From: JAAZBI01 sp964461005
GTDB taxonomy: Bacteria; Bacillota_I; Bacilli_A; RF39; UBA660
DNA length: 7,408 bases
NCBI GenBank assembly: GCA_964461005.1
Contig: CAYWQQ010000027.1
Coordinates: 1-7,408 of the forward strand
Direction of reading: 5' to 3'
Shown: positions 1-4,547 of the stretch, piece by piece
How positions within the stretch are numbered: the first letter of the stretch is position 1
How the letters are laid out: every line of letters starts with the position of its first letter
Position numbers and translations under genes: made by a program
The notes under the pieces: model-generated
Told to the model about the DNA's origin: nothing
Seen by the model: only the letters and a program-made list of their open reading frames with translations
Database searches by the model: none

Positions 1-170
1 ATAGTTATAATGTTGACAGTTTATACGATAATTTTGAAGAGAACCGTAATTCTTCTAAAATTTTTACGGATTTAGGTTTTAAAAAAACATGTGAATATAA
101 TGCGAAAAGATTTAATAAAAACATTAAAATTATAGAACTATGTTTAAAAAAGGAAAACTTTTTAGATTAG
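1..170 (+). CDS. C-terminal end of a probable GNAT-family N-acetyltransferase (5' truncated by window edge)
   Basis: An open frame enters from the left edge (first whole codon at base 3) and ends at TAG 168-170, giving 55 visible residues. The stretch EENRNSSKIFTDLGFKK resembles the C-terminal part of GNAT acetyltransferases of the RimJ/RimL kind, where an Asn-x-x-Ser helix is followed by a Leu-Gly-Phe turn and a last beta strand (here IKIIELCL). These enzymes transfer an acetyl group from acetyl-CoA to an amine; the substrate cannot be read from this fragment. The acetyl-CoA pyrophosphate loop would lie upstream and is not visible, so the family call rests on this short match alone. The gene is followed by a hairpin terminator and appears to be the last of its transcript. 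Confidence 0.55.
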   Translation, partial: SYNVDSLYDNFEENRNSSKIFTDLGFKKTCEYNAKRFNKNIKIIELCLKKENFLD

Positions 171-243
171 TATAAAATTTTTGAATCCCTTTTGTTTCCC
201 GACCATTTTAAAAAGATATTTCTAATTTTTGGGAATTAATATA

Positions 244-280
244 AAAACTGTAGAAATGAAATCTACAGTTTTGTTTTCCT
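244..280 (+). terminator. Intrinsic terminator after the GNAT-like gene
   Basis: A perfect 11-bp stem (244-254 with 262-272, core ACTGTAGA/TCTACAGT) with a 7-nt loop is followed by a T-rich run. It lies 74 nt past the GNAT stop and just before the promoter region of the next gene. The 3' arm overlaps the possible -35 of that promoter. Bases 171-243 between the stop and the hairpin hold nothing I recognise. Confidence 0.75.
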
Positions 281-297
281 TAAAAATGATATATACT
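269..297 (+). promoter_or_regulatory. Possible promoter for the UDG-like/DUF3795 unit
   Basis: TATACT at 292-297 is a plausible -10 box. The best-spaced -35 (17 bp) is TTTTGT at 269-274, a poor match that overlaps the terminator's 3' arm. A start near 304 would leave a leader of about 30 nt, which contains a good SD (GGAGG, 323-327, 6 nt before ATG 334). The A+T richness makes chance -10 matches common, so this is tentative. Confidence 0.35.
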
Positions 298-333
298 TAA
301 CTTATAAATGCGATTATATATTGGAGGAATCTA

Positions 334-894
334 ATGATTAAAGAAATAGAAAAAGAAATTCAAAAATGTGATTTATGTGAAGAAGTAACAAAACTTCGTT
401 GTAATACAATTTCTTATGGTAGTAATACTGATATTTTATTTATTGGATAATCTCCAGCAAAAAATGGTTGGATTGTAACTGGTAAAGCATTTTGTGATAT
501 TAATAATAAATTATTGCCAACTGGTAAAGTTTTAAATGAATTATTAAAAATAATTAATTTAACAATAAATGAGATTACTTTTACTGAAGCATGCAAATGC
601 TGTATCCCAGATCGAAGAATGTTGAAAAAATCATCAATCAAGTGTTTACCCTTTTTAGAAAAACAAATAGTAGAACTTGGCTCAAAAATAATTATACCTT
701 TAGGAGAACATCCTACGAGAATATTGTTTAATGAAAAGTTTAATAAATTTGCTGATGTGGTTGGTAAAGTATATGAAAAGAATATATTAGGTAAAAATGT
801 TTTAATAATACCTATTTATCATCCTTCACCAATAAATCCTAAAGGTTATAAAAATAATTTACCTATTTTTGAAAAGATTAAAGAGTTGATTTAA
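334..894 (+). pseudogene. Uracil-DNA glycosylase family 4-like gene interrupted by an in-frame TAA (codon 39)
   Basis: Reading from ATG 334 (SD GGAGG at 323-327), the frame runs 186 codons to TAA 892-894 but is interrupted by TAA at 448-450. Apart from that codon it looks like a complete Fe-S uracil-DNA glycosylase-type protein, which removes uracil from DNA in base-excision repair. It has an N-terminal CxxC (C12, C15), a motif ILFIG-stop-SPAKNGW where the family has Gly-Glu-x-Pro, a C87/C89/C90 cluster and C104 that fit the other two cluster ligands, and a C-terminal IPIYHPSP motif (H163). A single G-to-T change (GAA to TAA) would explain the stop, and the codons after it remain in frame and conserved in character. 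TTG 514 opens a 126-residue remnant, but I see no SD and it lacks the first catalytic motif. It is followed after 14 nt by the DUF3795 gene, probably cotranscribed. It could be a recent pseudogene, a strain-level mutation or a sequencing error. The exact UDG subfamily is uncertain. Confidence 0.78.
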
Positions 895-908
895 AAAGGA
901 GAAGTAAT

Positions 909-1343
909 ATGAATGAAAATTTAATAGCTCCTTGTGGAATGAATTGTAGTTTGTGTATTTCCTATATTTTTAAAAAACATGATTTAAATAAAAAAGGATT
1001 TCACAAATCATATTGTCCAGGTTGTATTGATAGAGCCAAAAATTGTACATTCTATTTAGGCAAAAAATGTGATTTAATTGCAACTGGTAAAATAAGATTT
1101 TGCTATGAATGTGATACTTTTCCTTGTGACGGTTTAAAAAGATTAGATAAGAGATATAAAACCAAATATAATTTAAGTATGATTGATAATTTAAACTATA
1201 TAAAAGAAAAAGGCATTGAAAAATTTTTAAACAAAGAAGAAACAAAGTGGAAATGTACTAATTGTGGAGAACTAAGATGCTGTCATAGTAATTCTTGTTT
1301 AATATGTAATATTGATGAATTAAAAGATAAAAAAACTAAATAA
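909..1343 (+). CDS. DUF3795-type cysteine-rich protein (metal-binding, function unknown)
   Basis: This 144-residue protein opens with LIAPCGMNCSLC, the signature I associate with DUF3795, a family of unknown biochemical function found in anaerobic bacteria and archaea. It has 16 cysteines: C9, C13, C16, then CPGC (36/39), C46, C54, C65, C68 and C73, and a separate C-terminal cluster C116, C119, C124, C125, C130, C133. The pairs are spaced as in zinc ribbons or Fe-S sites, and a Lys-rich tail ends the protein. There is no signal peptide or membrane segment, so it should be cytoplasmic. The start is supported by AAGGAG (896-901) 7 nt upstream, overlapping the stop of the UDG-like gene, so the two are likely one transcript. 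The terminator hairpin begins inside its last codons. Whether the sites bind zinc or iron-sulfur cannot be seen. Confidence 0.8.
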   Translation: MNENLIAPCGMNCSLCISYIFKKHDLNKKGFHKSYCPGCIDRAKNCTFYLGKKCDLIATGKIRFCYECDTFPCDGLKRLDKRYKTKYNLSMIDNLNYIKEKGIEKFLNKEETKWKCTNCGELRCCHSNSCLICNIDELKDKKTK

Positions 1344-1357
1344 TATTTAGTTTTTTT
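1329..1357 (+). terminator. Intrinsic terminator built over the DUF3795 stop codon
   Basis: A 13-bp, almost pure A/T stem (1329-1341 with 1345-1357) with a 3-nt loop has ACTAAAT/ATTTAGT at its core and ends in seven Ts. The stop TAA 1341-1343 lies at the tip of the 5' arm and in the loop, so the hairpin uses the last coding bases. The T-run leads straight into the extended -10 of the next gene. The stem has only one G/C pair, so strength is uncertain. Confidence 0.6.
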
Positions 1358-1376
1358 GATATAATAGTTTTAGGTG
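1357..1376 (+). promoter_or_regulatory. Extended -10 promoter fused to SD of the ATP-grasp gene
   Basis: TG-A-TATAAT (1357-1365) is a perfect -10 box with the TG extension. No convincing -35 exists, because the expected place is filled by the upstream terminator hairpin. A transcript starting about 7 nt later (near 1372) would begin at the SD itself, AGGTGAT (1372-1378), 5 nt after AGGTG from ATG 1382. The predicted leader is only about 10 nt. Confidence 0.6.
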
Positions 1377-1381
1377 ATAAT

Positions 1382-2392
1382 ATGAATAAAATTAAATATT
1401 ATTTTAGTAGGTTGTTTAATTTAAGTTTTAAAGAATTTTTTAAAACAGTGAAAACAGTATCTGAAAGAAGTGGCAAAAGTAAGGTAGTAATATTTTTTGA
1501 CATTATTATTTGCTCTTTTAAATATCAATCAGGATATGTTGATTATCGTATTTTCTATTTTGAAGAATTAAAGTCAAAGCAAAGAAAAACTTTTGTAACG
1601 AGAGGAATTAATAATTCTTATATTAAAGCTATGAATGATCCAAAGTATTTTGATTATTTTAATAACAAAGTAAAATTCAATAAAGTGTTTAGCGAATACA
1701 TAGGAAGAGATTATGTGTATTTAAATAATAATTATGAAGAGTTTTTATCTTTTGTTAAAAAACATAAAACCATTTTAGTTAAACCAATTGATTTACAATG
1801 CGGAAAGAATATTGAAAAAATCATTATTGAGAAAGCTACTAATTTAAAAAAATTATATAAACAATTAATTAATAATAAACAAGTTTTAGTAGAAGAATAT
1901 ATTATTCAATCAAAAGAAATGAATAAATTGTTTCCTAATTCTGTAAATTCATTGAGAATAGTTGCTGGATATAAGGATGGAAAAAGTAAAATATTATTTA
2001 GGGCTATTAGAATCGGTAATGGAAAAAATGTTGTTGATAATTTTAATCACGGTGGTATGTATAGTGTGATTAGTGAGCAAGGAGTTATTACAAAGCCTGC
2101 TATTGATAGACAGGGTAATATATATAAAAAACATCCAGTTACAAATACTTCTATATCGGGATTTAAAATTCCCTATTTTAAAGAAGCATTAAAAATGATT
2201 GAAAAAGTAAGCAAAAAAATACCCGAAGTGGGTTTAGTTGGTTGGGATATAGCAATTACTGATAAAGGTCCAATACTAATTGAAGGTAATCAATATCCTG
2301 GATATGATATTTATCAATCTAAAATTCATTTAAACGATGATAAAACAGGGGTTAGACCAATTTTTGATGAATTTATATTTAAAAAAAAGTAA
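1382..2392 (+). CDS. ATP-grasp enzyme, sugar-transfer-associated type
   Basis: This 336-residue protein resembles the sugar-transfer-associated ATP-grasp family (Pfam ATPgrasp_ST). ATP-grasp enzymes activate a carboxylate with ATP and join it to an amine or thiol; this branch is linked to surface polysaccharide loci and its substrate is not known to me. Visible parts in order are a basic, hydrophobic N-terminal region (1-130), the nucleotide-binding strand LVKP (K134) with a Gly/Lys loop (G141, K142), VEEYIIQ (170-176, adenine-hinge type), SVNSLRI (R192) and a FRAIRIGNG segment. A DNFNHGG loop, VGWDIAI (D289) and IEGNQYPG (E301, N303) follow, and these carry the expected magnesium ligands. 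No signal peptide or clear transmembrane helix is seen. The start at ATG 1382 has the SD AGGTGAT. The gene has its own promoter and converges on gatD with only 8 nt between the two stop codons. All core motifs look intact, so it is probably active. Confidence 0.8.
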   Translation: MNKIKYYFSRLFNLSFKEFFKTVKTVSERSGKSKVVIFFDIIICSFKYQSGYVDYRIFYFEELKSKQRKTFVTRGINNSYIKAMNDPKYFDYFNNKVKFNKVFSEYIGRDYVYLNNNYEEFLSFVKKHKTILVKPIDLQCGKNIEKIIIEKATNLKKLYKQLINNKQVLVEEYIIQSKEMNKLFPNSVNSLRIVAGYKDGKSKILFRAIRIGNGKNVVDNFNHGGMYSVISEQGVITKPAIDRQGNIYKKHPVTNTSISGFKIPYFKEALKMIEKVSKKIPEVGLVGWDIAITDKGPILIEGNQYPGYDIYQSKIHLNDDKTGVRPIFDEFIFKKK

Positions 2393-2416
2393 GATAAATC
2401 TTACTTTTCTTTTTTT
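2381..2416. terminator. Bidirectional terminator shared by the ATP-grasp gene and murT-gatD
   Basis: A 10-bp stem (2385-2394 with 2399-2408, core AAAAGTAAGA/TCTTACTTTT) has a 4-nt loop. It is followed by a T-run on the plus strand (2410-2416) and preceded by eight As (2381-2388) that form the U-tract for minus-strand transcripts. The plus-strand stop TAA (2390-2392) and the minus-strand stop (TTA at 2401-2403) sit opposite each other in the stem and pair. Confidence 0.85.
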
Positions 2417-3093
2417 AGATCATCAATTCTCTTATTATATGCTTTAAGTGAATCAACAAAATATGGTAATTGATATTTTATTTTTAAATCTTCAAATATT
2501 TTTTTTGTTAGGAAAGGATTATTAATTAATATAGGCCCTAATAAATATGTTCCATAAAAATTTTTATCTTTGATTCCCTCTAAACTTGATTCTTTATTTA
2601 ATCCTGTTCCTTTAATAATTTTTAAAAAAGGTTTGTTTATTTTACCATATGAAAAGCTTAATTGATTTTTGCATCCTACTATTTCTAAATTATCAAAAAT
2701 ACCAATTGTATTTTCATTATATCTAAAATCATTAAATCTAGTTGAATAAAAATTATATAATCCTAAACCTTTAATTTTTTCTTTATTTTCTTTCTCAATA
2801 TATTTTCCAAATAATTCAAAGGCGTTGCCAGTCGCTAAAATAAAAGTGTTGTTTTCGATTAACTTTTTTATTTCTTTTTTATATGGATATAGTTTTTCAG
2901 CTATTAATTCTTGACTATCTTCAGACATAGGTCCTAGATATAAGATGTCTATTTTTTTAGTTAAGAAGCTTGGTTCTTGTTGAAAAGAGGTGTAAATAAT
3001 TTCCAAATTAGGCAAACATTGTTTTAAATATTTTACATTTCCCTTGTCACCATATAAGTTCATATATTCTGGATATAAGACTTCTAAAATCAA
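2401..3093 (-). CDS. gatD: GatD-like glutamine amidotransferase subunit lacking the catalytic Cys and His
   Basis: GatD is the class I glutamine amidotransferase that, with MurT, amidates D-glutamate of lipid II. This 230-residue protein (243 in S. aureus, from memory) has the family's fold marks: VLYPEYMNLYGDKGN at the N-terminus, GLGLYNF in the middle and GTYLLGPILINNP near the end. The usual nucleophile motif ICGGYQLLG reads ATGNAFELFG here, putting Gly (codon 2827-2829, residue 89) where Cys belongs. The usual YLHGP reads YLLGP, with Leu (codon 2539-2541, residue 185) for the catalytic His. The ENHGG-like segment is also replaced (CKNQLSFSYG). The two remaining cysteines are elsewhere, so glutaminase activity is unlikely. 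I chose TTG 3093 because AGGTGA precedes it by the same 5-6 nt seen at three other genes. GTG at 3102 is the longer alternative (233 residues), but it lies inside that SD. It follows the murT stop by 1 nt, so the two are one operon. Confidence 0.82.
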   Translation of the reverse strand: MILEVLYPEYMNLYGDKGNVKYLKQCLPNLEIIYTSFQQEPSFLTKKIDILYLGPMSEDSQELIAEKLYPYKKEIKKLIENNTFILATGNAFELFGKYIEKENKEKIKGLGLYNFYSTRFNDFRYNENTIGIFDNLEIVGCKNQLSFSYGKINKPFLKIIKGTGLNKESSLEGIKDKNFYGTYLLGPILINNPFLTKKIFEDLKIKYQLPYFVDSLKAYNKRIDDLKKEK

Positions 3094-3094
3094 A

Positions 3095-4438
3095 TTATTC
3101 ACCTCGCAATTCTCTTTTTAAATTTTCAACTTTATCCGAACTATATAGCTCGGATAAAATAATAATTTTGTTGTTTTTATAATCAATTAAATTTTTAATG
3201 TTATCATAATTTTCATTATTTATAATAATATCTTCTTTAATACCAGCTAGTTTCAATCTTAAGCTTAAGTCATAACATCTTTCACCACAACAGATAATTT
3301 GTTTTATATTAGGCTTATTTAAAAATTCAAAATCCGTATCATATAACCAAGAAATATCTTCGGTTTTATGCTTTTTAGTTTTAATATCTGTAATCATAAA
3401 GACTAATGTTTTGTCACCATCATTTTTTGAAATATAATCTAATGTTAATGATGTAGAAATTGGATTTTGATTTTTTGATAGCAGCGAAATGATTTCTAAA
3501 TTGTTTTTCGTTATTTTTTCATATCTAGTTTTTGGTGCTGTTATATTTTTTAAACCTCTTTTTATTTGTTGTTCGGTTAAACCGAAAGTTTTAAAAAGCG
3601 TAACAGCTGCTAATAAATTATAAGCGTTATAGATGTTATCTTGAAATAAAGAATAATCTGTTTTTTTGCTTTTATTTTTGATAGTTAAAATGTTTTTATC
3701 TAAATCTAATGTGCCACAGAAATCTTTAGTTGGACTTTTAAATTTACAATTAGGGCAATGATATTTACCAATATGATAGTAGTGATTATAATCAGCAATT
3801 AATTTTGAATGGCATAAAGGACAATTGCTGATATCGTTTACAAGGTTATTTAAAGGTGGTAAATTTGTTTTTTTAATTCCAAAAAAAACAGATTTATTTT
3901 GATGTAATTGGCTAGAAATTAAATCGTCAGCATTTAATATTAAAGTTGTTTCTTTCAAATCATTTTCTTTTAATTTTTTTAAAACAAACTCGGCATGACC
4001 GTTTCTTTTGATTGAGTCTCTAAATAAATTTGTGCAAATTAAATAATCTGGTTTTAAGTATTTAAAAACTTTATAAGCGCCTCTTTCATCAACTTCAAAG
4101 ATTCCTAAATCAGCTTTTATTTTCCCAGTAAAAGAACAATTTTTGATTAAAACCGAAGCTATTCCAGCTCTCATATTTGAGCCTTCGAAATTATTTATTA
4201 CTTTATATTTGTTAGTTATAAAAACTTGGTTAATAATATTGGAAGTGGTTGTTTTTCCATTAGTACCAGTTATAGCTATAATTTTTTTAGGACGATCAAT
4301 ATATTTTAAAAAATCATCACAAAGATCAACAGCTATTAAACCAGGTAGTTGAGTTCCTTTTTTAGGGAAAAATATATTAATAAATAACGAAGTTGTTTTA
4401 GCTATAAAAAAGACAAAATAAAATTTAATTTTTTTCAT
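3095..4438 (-). CDS. murT: MurT-like Mur ligase family protein (lipid II amidation, divergent C-terminal domain)
   Basis: This 447-residue Mur-ligase-type ATPase resembles MurT (437 residues in S. aureus, from memory), which activates the D-Glu carboxylate of lipid II at the membrane inner face while GatD supplies ammonia. Visible parts are a hydrophobic N-terminal stretch (6-24), a P-loop TGTNGKTTT (57-65, K62), NFEGSNMRAG (83-92), IFEVDERG (113-120) and TNLFRDSIKRNGH (136-148). The MurT-specific zinc ribbon has C206, C209, C228 and C231. NIYNAYNLLAA (268-278), KTRYEK and the DUF1727-type C-terminal domain ending around DISWLYDTDFE (361-371) follow. In that last domain the usual KNPxGxN reads KNQNPIS (322-328). 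The usual N-D-x-x-A-D-G-x-D run before SW reads TDIKTKKHKTED, keeping only the Asp next to SW (D361). ATG 4438 has AGGTGAT 3 nt upstream. It is first in a two-gene operon with gatD and divergent from the mutase gene. The ATPase half looks functional; the partner-facing half is altered. Confidence 0.88.
   Translation of the reverse strand: MKKIKFYFVFFIAKTTSLFINIFFPKKGTQLPGLIAVDLCDDFLKYIDRPKKIIAITGTNGKTTTSNIINQVFITNKYKVINNFEGSNMRAGIASVLIKNCSFTGKIKADLGIFEVDERGAYKVFKYLKPDYLICTNLFRDSIKRNGHAEFVLKKLKENDLKETTLILNADDLISSQLHQNKSVFFGIKKTNLPPLNNLVNDISNCPLCHSKLIADYNHYYHIGKYHCPNCKFKSPTKDFCGTLDLDKNILTIKNKSKKTDYSLFQDNIYNAYNLLAAVTLFKTFGLTEQQIKRGLKNITAPKTRYEKITKNNLEIISLLSKNQNPISTSLTLDYISKNDGDKTLVFMITDIKTKKHKTEDISWLYDTDFEFLNKPNIKQIICCGERCYDLSLRLKLAGIKEDIIINNENYDNIKNLIDYKNNKIIILSELYSSDKVENLKRELRGE
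3099..3105 (-). promoter_or_regulatory. SD that decides the gatD start
   Basis: On the minus strand GAGGTGA occupies 3105-3099 and matches the SD GGAGGTGA for 7 nt. It lies inside the last codons of murT. Counting 6 nt after AGGTG gives TTG at 3093-3091. The upstream GTG start (3102-3100) would be part of this SD and has only weak purine bases before it. Confidence 0.6.
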
Positions 4439-4441
4439 AAT

Positions 4442-4485
4442 ATCACCTTTTTAATTATATCATATTTTTATATTCAGTGTGTAAA
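4442..4485 (-). promoter_or_regulatory. murT-gatD promoter with SD at its downstream edge
   Basis: On the minus strand, TG-A-TATAAT (4462-4454) is an extended -10 box. TTTACA (4485-4480) is a possible -35 at a long 20-bp spacing, so the TG extension may carry the promoter. Only 5 nt separate the -10 from AGGTGAT (4448-4442), so a normal start site would fall in the SD. Confidence 0.6.
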
Positions 4486-4501
4486 GAGAACCTTTTTGTA
4501 T

Positions 4502-4543
4502 TTGCAATCTATTATAATCTATCTTATGATAATAATAGGTGAT
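4502..4543 (+). promoter_or_regulatory. Promoter and SD of the phosphohexomutase gene
   Basis: TTGCAA (4502-4507) and TATGAT (4525-4530) are spaced 17 bp. Six bases later comes AGGTGAT (4537-4543), which is 6 nt after AGGTG from ATG 4548. A perfect TATAAT at 4513-4518 is an alternative -10 but lacks a matching -35. The SD covers the GTG at 4539, which rules that codon out as a likely start. Divergent from the murT promoter. Confidence 0.6.
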
Positions 4544-4547
4544 ATAT

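Noticed and set aside
182..237. Possible stem between AATCCC/TTCCC (182-200) and GGGAATT (231-237)
   Set aside because: Only about 5 bp pair cleanly across a 30-nt loop, and no riboswitch or T-box signature is present; likely chance.
448..450. TAA in the UDG-like gene as a reassigned or read-through codon
   Set aside because: TAA is the ordinary stop of four neighbouring genes and no recoding signal such as a downstream hairpin is evident, so a nonsense mutation or sequencing error is simpler.
414..641. Minus-strand open frame of 75 codons
   Set aside because: It overlaps the UDG-like gene, whose frame shows clear family motifs; the reverse frame shows none.
514..894. A separate 126-residue gene starting at TTG 514
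   Set aside because: No SD precedes the TTG, and the in-frame sequence continues naturally upstream through GW and the Gly-Glu motif to ATG 334; it is the remnant of the longer gene.
970..1245. Minus-strand open frame of 91 codons
   Set aside because: It is a shadow opposite the DUF3795 gene, with low-complexity Tyr/Leu/Ile-rich translation and no SD.
4143..4352. Plus-strand open frame of 69 codons
   Set aside because: It lies antisense to the P-loop region of murT and has no recognisable motif.
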